A stretch of 64,000 bases of DNA from positions 2,170,001 to 2,234,000 of the forward strand of contig JANVAS020000203.1 in the NCBI GenBank assembly GCA_027563935.2. Direction: 5' to 3'. This document shows positions 33,584 to 45,974 of the stretch, one piece after another (within the stretch, counting starts at the first letter, position 1; every line of letters begins with the position of its first letter). The notes under the pieces were generated by a model. The model was not told the DNA's origin and did not search any database. It saw only the letters and a program-made list of their open reading frames with translations. Position numbers and translations under genes: made by a program. Source of the DNA: Costus lasius. Its lineage: Eukaryota; Streptophyta; Magnoliopsida; Zingiberales; Costaceae.

Positions 33584-35395
33584 GGTGTTCGTTGCTGCAG
33601 GTATCTACAACAATGCAAGAACAGCAAGGTCAGTATCAATGTATAAGAATCGATCAGGACTTAAGAAAGATTCTTTTTCTCACTATTTTATCAGGCGTGA
33701 AAAATCCAGCAAAACAGCCCGAAAGAGTAGAACTCTTTTAGTGAGATGGGATCCAGATTTCATACTTGGTCTCCGCGTCCCGCTCAGGCGAGATAAGATG
33801 CACAGAGAGTACAAGCACTAGTTTCTGGTAGGCGTCCCAGCCAATCGCCAACCCGTGCGATTCCCCTTCATCTGGGCAATCCAGCAGACTGTGCCAACTG
33901 AGTTGGTACAACACAGTCTCTGATCCCACAGATGGCTGCCTCCATGTGCTACCATATGCGCCACATATGTAGCCTACACGGTCAAGCTGACCCGACCTAC
34001 TCCCTGGACCACCATGTGCTATGCTGAGCAACGAGAAGGGATAAATCCCTACTCTGTAACACACAGGTGTAATCCCACACCCTCTGAAGATAGATGGACG
34101 TGCCCACTGAGTGGGTACAACACGGCTCCAACGATAATCAGAACAGTGAGGTTTCGCGTCAGAAGGCTTACGAGCTTGATATTTTAGCGTTGGATTTTAA
34201 CGGTCTTTTATCTTCTTGCCTATCATGCAATTCCTATGGTGATAGCAGAAGATAATTTGATCATGCAATTCCAATATTTAAGCAATAAAAGAAAGCATGT
34301 ATCTTATGTGGTAAAAGCCCATAGCCCTAGAAGACCTTAACCTAACTTAAGTCTTCATTTGCTCTTCATGGGTCTTTTGCTGCTCATCTGGCCCAAACCT
34401 GGGCCCAAGCGCCATCTGCAGCACAGGTGCGCCCACCAGGAATTTGCGCCTGGTCCCAGAGTCGAACCCTGGACCTCCCACCTGGTCCAGCCACTGCTGC
34501 ATGCGCCTCTGCCAAGTGTGCTTTGTGCTCTTGTCTAATTAAATTACAAATTTAACTATCTAGACAAGAGTGACACGCAGGTCACTAACATTTATAAATT
34601 AAAACACAGTGATGCGCAGATCACAATAATTAATTTACAATTTAATACAGGCACGCAGGCCCCAGCACAGCACACAATTAATATGAGCAGCCCACATAAG
34701 ACTAAATAGACAAACATATGCATCCAATCAGCATCATGTGATCCATCATAAAAATTAAAATTTTCGAAAACCCCTTGGGATCAATTTTAATTTTTTCCTT
34801 ATTTCCCCTACAACCTTACAACGGTCCATTACTAGGGATCCACTCAACCAACCTAGTCAAATCCACTGCCCTTGCATGCACCAAGTCCTAACTGACTTGT
34901 GTTGACCATAAGGTCAACCATGCATGCGCCAGGGCTGAACGACCACACTGAGGTCTGGCAAGCGGGCGTGACCCCGGGCCTAACTCAGGTGCGTTCATTG
35001 GGTGTCTCAATCAGACATCGCTACACACCTGTCTGCAGTCGACCTATAGCCACCATAGGCTTGCGCCAAAGTGCTAACTGGTCGACCCATTCAGGCTGTC
35101 AGATGGTCTGATCAGACTGTTTGGATCTAACACAGGGGATGATTTCAACCCTAATAACCCGTCTAAGGGTTTAATGCAGGCGGCACTTAGATCTAATGGT
35201 GTGCGCGCAAGTCGTTTGAGTTTTTAAGAAAACATCAACAAGAACATATAGAAGCGCTACCTTACTACATGCGTCAACTACAATACACAACAAGTAAAGG
35301 TTCGCATGTAGCCTAGATCTAGCAATATGGCGCATACAAGGATCACAAAAATGGCTCAAGCGTTAAGCAATCATAAAAAACATGCTTCAACCAGC
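33584..35395 (-). other. Structured leader of copia copy E
   Basis: About 1.8 kb between gag and the primer-binding site, homologous to 9919-11795. On the - strand: acceptor-like site just before gag; twin hairpins (33887-33918 and 34096-34129); tRNA-like B box 34458-34468 and A box 34512-34523; large stem-loop 34528-34570 with nine-base outer arms CTCTTGTCT/AGACAAGAG; CTGCGN-loop hairpins 34569-34586 (AGTGAC/GTCACT) and 34609-34624. A 108-codon ORF (33738-34064) is frame-shifted relative to its homologues in D and F and is not called. Confidence 0.8.
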
Positions 35396-35407
35396 GCTCT
35401 GATACCA
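35396..35407 (-). promoter_or_regulatory. Primer-binding site, tRNA-Met type (copy E)
   Basis: GCTCTGATACCA in + coordinates, that is TGGTATCAGAGC on the element strand, two bases from the 5' LTR. Confidence 0.9.
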
Positions 35408-35409
35408 AT

Positions 35410-37073
35410 TGAAAGATCCCCTAGAATAAGGGGAGGTAAAACCCTACAGGCGCATATGGAGATATAGATGCAGCGGAAAAAGGGTTTCAATGATCTTTGC
35501 ATGCATTATGATTAGCTTATAAAATCAGCATGAATAAAACGATTCATACCATAGCCATTTCTAGATGGCGCCTTGGAAGAAAAATCGCAAATGCCACTTC
35601 TCCAAAGTCTCGCACACAAGAGGATGATGGCAAACTCTTTGTTGCTCCTTGTGCTAGCAAGGCTACAAAGTGTCCTTGATCGAATGGAAAGGGATGATGA
35701 ACTTCTTGGCCGAATCCTCCTCAACCTTCAAGACGTCGCCACACACGAAAGCGTCAAGAGAAGAGGTCGCTTGAGAGGCGAGAGTAGTAAGCACTATTCG
35801 AACGTGAGCGTTATCTCCAAGTGGAGATCATGGTTACTAAAAATAGCCACCACGTTCGCTCCAATGTTCACGCCAAGTGAACAACTCGCCAAGCCTTGAA
35901 CCATGCGCTCATTTCATGAGCCGGTTCACATTGGTTCGGTTTAAGAACTAATCAAGCCAAGCAACCAGTCCAAATCATAATTAAACCACAAGGTTCTTGA
36001 TCTGACCGTTGATCTCTTAATGCTTCTGATCTGACCGATCTAGCATTCATTCTATCGATCGAAGCTTACCGATCTCAAGCCCTAATCAATCAAACATGAT
36101 CAGACCAGATCTCACTTACAATCAGAGATTAAATCCCTTTAAACTGAATCCGAACAATACAGTCCATACGATCTGACTTAAGTAAGCCATATCATCAAAT
36201 TGTGCGACCCTGAGGGTTTCCTTTAAATGTCGGTAACGATAACTCACATTATCACGATCAGTGAGGGGTATCTAGCAACACATCACTGTCTCCCGATATA
36301 AAGGAAAGAGTCTTCCAAGACTACACCCAAAAACAGCACAAGTGTGAATCAAATCACAAGGCATGCATATTTCCTTTACCACTGGACGTTCTTATTGGAC
36401 AAGCATGTCAAGCTTGTAACTCCAATATGATGAGCATGATTAGAACAGATGAACACTGTCACCTGGGTATGGCCATACTCTTTTCTCAATCATCTCATCC
36501 AGGGGGCCCCTTTAGAACATCACACTCCTTAAACAAGGAGACGGCAATCCTATGTCTATCACTAGTGTCCTAACCTGACTCAAGCTCACCATCCAAGATA
36601 GTCTATAATCATTATGTTTCAAATGATATTGAACTACCTCAAAACAATGACAATCATCATTTAGAAAACACAAGTGATCTCAAGTCAGAGGAAATGTGCC
36701 ACTTGTCATACTCAAGGAATATTCACATTGCGACAAACAATTGAACATCCTAGTAGGGTCTGTCCAGTACATCCCATGTACCCATGAGTCTACATCTTAT
36801 TCCATGCTCGAAGCATCCTATAAGATTAGAACACATATTAGTCTCAATCATATCAAGGCTGTCACATGTTCACCAAGATATCTCGACTAAGGACTTAACT
36901 GCATGTCAGCCTAGCTGAACAGCTTTGAGACATTATTCAGAAGAACATATATTGCAGCAGACAATGTAACTAACTGAATAACAACCATGCCTTTATAAAC
37001 ATAAGAGTTTATTACATGATACAGATACATTCCCATAGGCCTCAAACATTAGCCTTAAGGGCATACCCCAACA
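35410..37073 (-). repeat. 5' LTR of copia copy E
   Basis: 1664 bp, almost identical to the 3' LTR. The end CATACCCCAACA is followed by the GCTTA target duplication. Confidence 0.95.
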
Positions 37074-37078
37074 GCTTA

Positions 37079-40000
37079 ACCCGTAAGCGACGTCTGGGCG
37101 AGTACACAACATCGCATACATAATGGACCCAATAGCCGAAGCATAAGGCGTATTGTCCATTTCATCTTTCTCAGTCTGTGTTTGTGGACACTGACTCTTC
37201 GAAAGATTCAGACCATGTCTGACTGGAAGATATCCTCTTTTAGAATTCTCTAAATGAAATCTCTCCAGGACTTTATCGATGTAAGTACTCTGGCACATCC
37301 CGAGAAGCCTCTTAGATCTATCCCTGTAGATCTTCACACCTAATACATAGGCTGCTTCTCCTAAATCTTTCATCTGAAAACATTTCCTTAACCATGCCTT
37401 AACAGCATGCAGTTCAGGAATATCGTTTCCAATGATTAAGATATCATCGACGTAGAGGACTAGGAAAGTAATCACGCTCCCACTAAACCTCTTATATACA
37501 CACGGGTCATCTTCGTTCTTGATGAAACCAAATTCACTGATCGATTCATCAAAAGGAATATTCCAGCTTCTAGATGCTTGTTTAAGTCCATAAATGGACT
37601 TCTTTAACTTGCATATCCTATGATGATCTGATGGATTAGTGAAGCCTTCAGGTTGTGTCATATACACATCCTCATCCAGTTTTCCATTAAGGAAAGCCGT
37701 CTTCACATCCATTTGCCAGATCTCATAATCGTAATATGCTGCTATCGCGAAAAGAATCCGTATAGACTTGAACATAGCTACAGGAGAGAAAGTTTCATCA
37801 TAATCTATCCCGTAGATTTGTTTGAAACCTTTCGCAACTAGCCTGCCTTTATAGGTAACCACGTTACCATCCATGTCAATCTTCTTCTTGAAGATCCATT
37901 TACAGCCTATAGGGATTACTCCCGGAGGCGGATCAACCAAATCCCAAACTTGGTTATCTGACATGGAGTCCATCTCGGCTCGCATAGCTTCAAGCCATCT
38001 AGCTGACTCCGGTCCACTGACCGCATCCGCATAAGTGAGGGGTTCATCATGATCAATGATGTAGACTCCGTCATAGCGCTCAGGCTGTCGACGGATCCTT
38101 CCCGATCTTCGCGGTTCCCGTGATATCTAAGCCTCAGGTTGTTCAATAACCTGTTCTACTAGCTCAGGCTCATCCAATTGTGCTTGACTACTTTGCCCTT
38201 CCTCTGGATTCTCATCCAGCTTTATTTCTCTCCCACTGGCTTCTTGCAGAAGAAACTCCTTCTCAAGAAAAATAGCCGTCCGAGCAACAAAAACCTTGTT
38301 CTCTTTGGGATCGTAGAAATAATAACCCTTAGTTTCCTTAGGGTAACCGACAAAGATGCATTTCTCAGATCTGCTCTCTAGTTTCCCAGAGGCGAGCTTT
38401 TTGACATAAGCCTCGCAACCCCAGATCTTTATAAATGTCAAGCTCGGCTGTTTGCCATACCATAACTCATATGGCGTCTTTGAAACTGCCTTGGATGGCA
38501 CTCGGTTTAGTACCTTTGCAGCTGTTTCCAGTGCAAATCCCCAAAAGGAGTAAGGTAGAGTAGCCTGACTCATCATAGAACGAACCATATCCAGTAAGGT
38601 TCTGTTCCTCCTCTCGGACACACCATTCCATTGCGGTGTTCCTGGTGGAGTGAGCTGTGAGATAATCCCACACTCCTTGAGATAGTCAGTAAACTCTCGA
38701 CTTAGGTATTCTCCACCTCGATCAGAACGAAGTGCCTTGATATTTCGGCCTAGCTGATTTTGTACTTCATTCTTGAACTCTTTGAACTTGTCAAAAGATT
38801 CACTTTTATGTCTCATAAGATAGACATAACCATACCTACTGAAATCATCAGTAAAGGTAATGAAGTATTGATAGCCACCTCTGGCATGTTTACTAAATGG
38901 CCCACACACATCACTGTGTATAAGGTCAAGTAAACCTGAAGCCCTTTGACCTTTGTTAGGAAAAGGTGACTTCGTCATTTTGCCCATCAAACAAGCTTTG
39001 CATGTATCAATCTCCTCATAGGAGAATGATCCCAGCAGTCCATAATCATGCAACCGCTTAATGCGCTTCTTGTTAATATGGCCTAAACGACTATGCCATA
39101 GCAAGGTGCTGTCATCAGCATACTTGGCTTTCTTATTATCAATATTATGTATAGAACATTCCATGTCCAACATGAATAACCCATTGTTAATTGATCCAGT
39201 AGCATAAACAATATTATCTAAAGAAAGAACACACTTTGAAATGTTACATTCAAATGAAAATCCTTTCCTGACAAGAGCAGGAATAGAGATAATATTTTTA
39301 GTAATGCTGGGAACAAAGTAACAATTGTTTAGTTCTAATACAAGTCCAGATGGTAATGAGATGTAATATTCTCCTACAGCAACAGCAGCAACCCGTGCCC
39401 CATTTCCAACTCGTAGGTCCACCTCATACTGTCCCACCTATCTTCTTCTCTTGAGTTCCTGTACATTTGAACAAATGTGAACTCCACATGCAGTGTCCAA
39501 CACCCATGAAATAGAAGAAGAAGATATCATGACTTCAGTCACGAAAATACCTGAGCCAGAAGCAATGCTTCCCCTCTTGTCTCCCTGGAGCGCTTTACAG
39601 TCCTTTTTCCAGTGACCCAGCTGGCCACAGTGGAAACATCTGTATTCCTTCGACCGCTTAACCTTCTGTTTCAGAGCCTTGTTGTAGTTCTTGACTGGGG
39701 CTTTGCCCTTCTTCCCCTTCTTCTTGTTCCTGGAGGGAAACATCAAGACAGAGGTTGAAGGCTTTCCCTTGAGAGTCTCCTCAGTAGTCAAGAGCATATT
39801 GAGCAACTCTGCCGGGGTACAGTCGATCTTGTTCATATTAAAATTAATAATGAACAGATCGAAAGAGGCCGGGAGAGACTGCAGAATAATGTCTATAGCA
39901 AGCTCCTGATTGATGGTATGCCCAAGTTTCTCTAGAGCCTCTTTGTGCCCAATCATCTTGAGCACATGAGCTCCCACTGGACTCCCTTCAGCCAGTTTGC

Positions 40001-40355
40001 TCTGAAAGAAAAGCTTGGTCAAATTATAGCGTTCAGTCCTCGCCTGTGCAGCATATAGCATCTTGAGGTTTGCTATCATTTCTATAGCAGACATATCCTC
40101 ATGCTGACGCTGCAGCTGTGGCGTCATAGACGCTAGCATCAGGCAAGCAACATCAATGCTATCATTGACATGCTTTTCATAGGCTTCCCGAACCGCCCTT
40201 GCGGCGTTCGGAGCGGGTTGAGGCGGTGTAGCCGTCTCGAGGACATACAGTTTCCTCTCTGCCTTAAGAACAATCTTAAGGTGTCCGTACCAGTCTGAGA
40301 AGTTTGGCCCGGCAAACTTCTCCCTTTCCAGTAGGGATCGCACATTGAAGCTCAT
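37079..40355 (-). pseudogene. Copia copy D gag, protease, integrase and RT, two nonsense codons
   Basis: On the - strand one frame runs from MSFNVRSLLEREKF (40355) to the RT block RPDVAYGLS, where copy E is inserted. The zinc knuckle (CFHCGQLGHWKKDC), protease LDTACG, the integrase catalytic residues and RT YVDD are all present. Stops at 39438-39440 (after ELKRRR) and 38127-38129 (after EQPEA) are each CAG to TAG compared with copies E and F. The first would separate gag-protease from the rest, so no polymerase could be made. Confidence 0.93.
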
Positions 40356-42161
40356 GGTGTTCGTTGCTGCAGGAATCTACAACAATGCAAGAACAGCAAG
40401 GTCAGTATCAATGTTAAGAATCAATTCAGGACTTAAGACTGATTCTTTTCTCACTATTTTATCTGACTGAAAAATCCAGCAAAACAGTCTGAAAGAGTAA
40501 GACTCTTTTAGTGAGATGGGATCCAGATTTCATACTTGGTCTCCGCGTCTCGCTCAGGCGAGATAAGATGCACAGAGAGTACAAGCACTAATTTCTGGTA
40601 GGCAGTCCCTGCCAATCGCCAACCCGTGCGATTCCCCTTCATCTGGGCAATCCAGCAGACTGTGCCAACTGAGTTGGTACAACACAGTCTCTGATCCCAC
40701 AGATGGCTGCCTCCATGTGCTACCATATGCGCCACATATGTAGTCTACATGGTCAAGCTGACCTGACCTACTCCCTGGACCACCACGTGCTATGCTGAGC
40801 AACGAGAAGCGATAAATCCCTTCCCTGTAACACGCAGGTGTAATCACACACCGTCTGAAGATAGATGGGCGTGCCCACTGAGTGGGTACAACACGGCCCC
40901 AACGATAGTCAGAACAGTGAGGTTTCGCGACAGAAGGCTTACGTGCTTGATATTACGCGTTGGATTTTAACGGTCTTTTATCTTCTTAACTATCATGCAA
41001 TTCCTATGGTGATAGCAGAAGATAAATAAATCATGCAAGTCTAATTATTGAAACAATAAATGGAAAGCATGCTGATCTTATGTGGTAAAAGCCCATTAAC
41101 TCTAAGTAAGACCTTAATTTAACTTAAGTCTTCACTTGAGCTCTCCATGGGTCTTTTGCATCTCTTCTGGCCCAACCCAGGGCCCAAGCGCCCACTTGCA
41201 GCTCAGGTGCGCCCACCAGGTATATGCTCCTCTCCTAGGGTCGAACCCTAGAGCTCCCATCTGGTCAAGCCACTTGCTGCATGCGCCTCTGCCAAGTGTG
41301 CTTTGTGCTCTTGTCTGATTAAATTACAAAGTAATCTATCTAGACAAGATTGACTCGCAGGTCAATTACACTTTATAAATTAAATAAATGTGATACGCAG
41401 ATCACAATAAAATTAATTTACAATTTATCCAGGCTCGCAGGCCCCAGCACAGCACACATTAAAAGGGCAACCCACATAAGATGAAATAAACACTCATCAT
41501 GGTATGCAATCATTATGTGATCCAATAAGAATAAAAATTTTCGAAAACCCATTGGCATCAATTTTAATTTTCTTATGAGGCCTACAACCTTACAACGGTC
41601 CATCAATAGGGATCCACTCATCATGTCTAGTCAGATCCACTGCCCTTGCATGCACCAAGTCGTAACTGACTTGAATTGACCAAATGGTCAACCATGCATG
41701 CGCCAAGGGCTGAACGACCTCATGAGTTCTGGCAAGCGGGTGTGACCCCGGGCCTAACTCATGTGCGTTCACTGGTTGTCTCAACCAGACATCGCTACAC
41801 GCCTGTCTGCAGTCGACCTATAGCCACCTCGTGCTTGCGCACAGGTGCCATCTGGTCGACCCATCTAGGCTGTCAGATAATCTGATCAGACTGTTTGGAT
41901 CATACCTAGAGGATGACTTCAACCCTACTAACCCGTCTAAGGGTTTATAGCAGGCACATTAGATCTAATAGGGCGCGCAAAATAAGTTTTAACAAAACTA
42001 TAACATGCGCCACACAAACTTCATACATGCGCAACATAAGAATAAACATACAACATGTATATTTCGCATGAGCATGATGATAGTTTTAGATCTAAGCATA
42101 AATACGAAGCATGGATCACAAAAACACAAAGCAATCATATAAGATCATGCATAAACTTGGC
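40356..42161 (-). other. Structured leader of copia copy D
   Basis: Homologous to the leaders of C, E and F. Twin hairpins at 40658-40689 and 40867-40900; in the second, GGA/TCC of the other copies is GGG/CCC, a paired change. tRNA-like B box 41237-41247, A box 41292-41303. Stem-loop 41310-41348. CTGCGN-loop hairpins 41349-41366 and 41390-41405. No gene is called. Confidence 0.8.
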
Positions 42162-42173
42162 GCTCTGATACCA
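42162..42173 (-). promoter_or_regulatory. Primer-binding site, tRNA-Met type (copy D)
   Basis: GCTCTGATACCA in + coordinates, three bases from the 5' LTR start at 42177. Confidence 0.9.
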
Positions 42174-42176
42174 ATT

Positions 42177-43888
42177 TGAAGGACCCCTTTCAAGAGGGGG
42201 GCGAAACCCTAAACATGCGCATATGAAAAACTTTGTGCATGGGCGGAAAATAGGGCATCAAGAATCGTATGCATCATATATGATCAACTTAAATCTGTAG
42301 ATTGAATCATACCATAGCCATTAGTTCGAATGGCGTCTAGGAAGAAGAGAGTCGAGTGCTTCTCCTCCACACGGTGCACACACAAGGTGATGTAGCCTAC
42401 TCCTTGTTGATCCTTGTGCTAGCAAGGTTCTGCAAGGGTGCTTGTCGAATGGAAGGGATGAGAGATCTTGCTTGGCGATCTTCTTCTTCTCCTTGGCGAC
42501 AACCTTCTTCACCACACAAGAAGCCATCGAGAGGAAGAGGCAAAAGGGGCGAGAATAGCATGAATGCGTCGAACGTGAGGTGTGGTATCTATTTTGGAAA
42601 ACGCCTCTTCCAAAAATAGTAAACCATCACTTCATGCGTTCATGCATTCATGAACCGTGCGCTCACTCAAGGCAAACCGCCCAAAGCGCCATGAAGACTT
42701 TGAACCATGCGTTCACCCATGTGAACCGGTTCAAGCCATTCGGTTCAACCCAATTTGGCTCAAAGACCAAATCAAACCAAGCCTTTGTCCAGATCACCTT
42801 AAACCCTAAGGTTCAGGATCTGACCGTTCATCTCTTGATGCTCTTGATCTCATCGATCTAGCATCAACTCTCTCGATCAAAGCTTACCGATCTCAAGCCC
42901 TAATCAATCAAACATGATCAGACCAGATCTCACTTACAATCAGAGTTTAAATCCCTTTAAACTGAACCAAAACAATTCAGTCCACACGATCTGACTTAAG
43001 TAAGCCATATCATCAAATTGTGCGACCCTGAGGGTTTCCTTCAAATGTCGGTAACGATAACTTACGTTATCACGATCAGTGAGGGGTATCTAGCAACACA
43101 TCACTGTCTCCCGATATAGAGGAAAGAGTCTTCCAAGACTACACCCAAACTACAGCACAAGTGTGAATCAACTCACTAGGCATACATATTTCCTTTGCCA
43201 CTGGATGTTCTTATTGGACAAGCGTGTCAAGCTTGTAGCTCCAATATGATGAGCATGATTAGATCAGATGAACATAGTCACCTGGGTATGGCCATACACT
43301 TTCTCAATCATCTCATCTAGGGGGGCCCCATTAGAACATCACACTCCAATTAAGGAGACGGCAATCCTTTATCTATCACTAGTGCCCTAACCTGACTCAT
43401 GATCATTATCCAAGATAGTTGATAACCATTATATTTCAAATGATATTGAACTACCTCAAAACAATGACAATCATCATTTAGAAACACAAGTGATCTCAAG
43501 TCAAAGGACATGTGCCACTTGTTGCAATCAAGGATTATTCACATTGTGACAAGCAATTGAATATCCTAGTAGGGTCTGTCCAGTACATCCAATGTACCCA
43601 TGAGTCTACATCTTATTCCATGCTCGAAGCATCCTATAAGATTAGAATACATATTAGTCTCAATCATATCGGGGCTGTCTCATGTTCACCAAGATATCTC
43701 GACTAAGGGACTTAAAGCATGTCAGCCTAGCTGAACAGCATTGAGACATTATTCAGAAGTACAATTATTGCAGCAGACAATGTAACAAACTGAATAACAA
43801 CTATTGCCTTTATAAACATAAGAGTTTATACATGATACTGAAAGAATCCCAAGGCCTCAAACATTAGCCTTAAGGGCATACCCCAACA
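42177..43888 (-). repeat. 5' LTR of copia copy D
   Basis: 1712 bp, about 99.5% identical by eye to 25679-27389, and followed by the GCTAG target duplication. Confidence 0.95.
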
Positions 43889-44165
43889 GCTAGGGTGTTG
43901 TGTTCCTTAGTTCTCTTAGAGGTAGAGTTCTCCTGATGAGCAAGAGTGCCTCTAGCTTGTGTGGAAGACGAAGTAGCTTCGTCTTCAGAATTTGTAAGAG
44001 TCGAAGACCGGTGTCTCGACTCAAAGTGTTTTCTACTTTTTGAGAAGTAAATCCCATCGTTCCGGGTGGGTCATTTCTATATGCTCTTTCCGTGTTGAGT
44101 TTCTTTCACCCTCTCACCCACGAGCATCCGAGCATCGGAGTCGTGGACGGTTTCTAATGAGGGAG
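43889..44165 (+). repeat. Gypsy Gy1 LTR, copy 2, right part
   Basis: Continues 25678 after copy D, matching 21722-22000. Shared blocks are GTAAGAGTCG, CTCGACTC, AAGTAAATCCCA and CACGAGCATCCG. The outer end is not clear. Confidence 0.65.
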
Positions 44166-45028
44166 AAAATCCCAAGCCCTAGATCACCTTAGGTATGTAG
44201 CTCAAACTCAAGGAAATGGTAAATACGGATTTAGTAATGAGATGGAAAATGGCACCTAGGCCCCCTTGTGGGAAGGGGGCCGAACTCCTCCTGAATCTTC
44301 CAAGCAGGAATGCTTTAGCCGGTTGTCTTCCAGGTGGTGAGGTTGCACTTTCAGCATTACTCAACTTCAGTCCAAGGAGCACCTTGTGGAGATTAGTCTC
44401 GGCAATGGAACAGTACCCTGGAAGATGGCTGTGAACAAAGATACTCGACAATGGAATGCAGTGGAAGGAGAGGAATGGTAACCTCGGGGAGCAAGCTCAA
44501 CCCAACGAGGAGCAAGCTCAACTCAAGAACAAACACAAGGTTTCATGTTTCAAAATATTCAAAACTAAGTGCCAAAGTGATACAAAGCAAGCTTAAAACC
44601 TAAGTTCCCAACGTTACACCCTTGTGACCTTTGGCATTCTCCTGTTGAGTTGTCATTGGTGGTAACTAGTATTTGCTGAGCTGCTGTGATGATTCTTGCG
44701 CATGTAGGATGAAGATTAGTAGTCGTTGTTTGATTTGGTGTTGGCTGGTTTGTTGCCATCTGTACTCCTCCTGTGTGTATGCTGTTTGTTTATAGCTATT
44801 GCCATTTGTGATTTGTTGAAGGTTGGAGCTGACGCGTGTTGCTGGAGTAGGATGAGCTGGATAAGTGTAGTGTCTTGAATACATACGTGACTACATCATG
44901 GTATGAAGCTGGTCTTGGAGTGTGAGCTGGGTTTCATTAAGTTTCAACAGCCCAAACTGAGATTGACTTTGTTTTGTGGCTGAGCTTGACTTGAGGTTGA
45001 CTTGAGTGGAATATTGAGATGTGAAGAC
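44166..45028. other. Unassigned stretch between Gy1 and copia G
   Basis: I recognise nothing here. It has two overlapping short ORFs on opposite strands (44216-44434 +, 72 codons; 44179-44451 -, 90 codons) and a 21-bp direct repeat (GGAGCAAGCTCAAC..., 44488-44529). It could be decayed Gy1 leader, another element or the only non-LTR DNA in the window. Confidence 0.4.
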
Positions 45029-45953
45029 ATGGTTAGGGAAGTGTTTTGAGATGAAGGACTTAGGGGAGGCCACCTAGATCCTAGGCGTGTGGGTCTACCG
45101 GGATAGATCCAAGAGGCTCCTAGACCTTAGTCAGAGTACCTACATTGATAAGGTCCTGGAGAGGTTCAACTTGGAGCAATCCAAGAAAGGGTACCTTCCA
45201 GTGAGACATGACCTTACTCTCTCAAAGAGCCAGTGTCCCACCATACAGGCTGAGAGGGATGACATGAGTCGAGTGCCCTATGCTTCGGCAGTAGGATCGA
45301 TCATGTATGCAATGTTATGTACTATACCAGATGTGGCTTATGCTGTGAGCATAACCAGCCGATACCAATCCAATCCTGGTTTGCAGCACTGGGTGGCTGT
45401 AAAGAACATCCTAAAGTATCTCAGAAGAACTAAGGATCTATTCCTAGTCTATGGGGGACAAGAAGAGCTCAGTATGTAGGGCTACACTGATGCATCATTC
45501 TAGTCTGACCTTGATGACTTTAGATCGCAAGCCGGCTATGTGTTCAAAATGAATGGAGGCGCTGTATGCTGGAAGAGCTTCAAGCAATCCACCATCGCCG
45601 ATTCTACAACCGAAGCTGAGTATGTGGCCGCTTCTGAGGCAGCCAAAGATGCTGTTTGGATAAGGAAGTTCATTTCTAAACTTCAGGTGGTTCCCAGTGT
45701 AGTGGATCCCATTGAAATCTACTGTGATAACAATGGAGCAATTGCACAAGCCAAAGAACCACGGTCTCATCAAAGATCCAAACACATACTCAGGAGATTT
45801 CACCTGATCAGAGAGATCATAGATAGAGGTGATGTCAAGATTAGCAGGGTTGACATAGAGAACAATCTGGCAGACCCATTGACCAAGGCTTTGGCGCAGC
45901 AGAAGCATGATGGTCACGCTAGAGATATGGGGTTGAGGTTCCTCAACCTCTAG
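45029..45953 (+). pseudogene. Copia family G: RT C-terminus and RNase H, decayed
   Basis: A clearly related but distinct copia. Blocks such as CFEMKDLGEA, YRDRSKRLLDLSQSTYIDKVLERF, CTIPDVAYAVSITSRYQSNPG and CDNNGAIAQAKEPRSHQRSKHI align with copies A-F but with many substitutions. Stops lie near 45075 (after LGEAT), at 45477-45479 and near 45502. The final stretch, from about 45540 to the RFLNL stop, is open. The start at 45029 is a sharp break with unrelated sequence to the left. The element is old and inactive. Confidence 0.88.
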
Positions 45954-45974
45954 GTCTTAGTACAAGTGGGAGAT

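Larger units (their letters stand above)
28018..37073 (-). mobile_element. Copia copy E: young, apparently complete element
   Basis: Reverse orientation, 9056 bp, target duplication GCTTA at 28013-28017 and 37074-37078. Both LTRs are 1664 bp and by eye differ at only two positions (near 29008/36400 and 29355/36747). It has a polypurine tract, a tRNA-Met primer-binding site, a full leader and an uninterrupted 1293-codon gag-pol. Every feature needed for movement appears present, which makes it the best candidate for an active copy in the window. Confidence 0.96.
25679..43888 (-). mobile_element. Copia copy D (contains copy E)
   Basis: Full element in reverse orientation with target duplication GCTAG at 25674-25678 and 43889-43893. 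The LTRs (1711 and 1712 bp) differ at about 9 positions by eye (about 0.5%). Gag-pol carries three nonsense codons, all C-to-T in CAG, and is cut in the RT by copy E. Without E the element is about 9.15 kb. Confidence 0.95.

Noticed and set aside
35573..35899. 108-codon ORF present identically in both LTRs of copy E
   Set aside because: It lies in the hypervariable U5 half, is identical only because the LTRs are sister copies, and is not kept in other LTRs.
44179..44451. Possible host gene exon (90-codon - strand ORF, or 72 codons on +)
   Set aside because: Short, overlapping on both strands, and with no motif I recognise.
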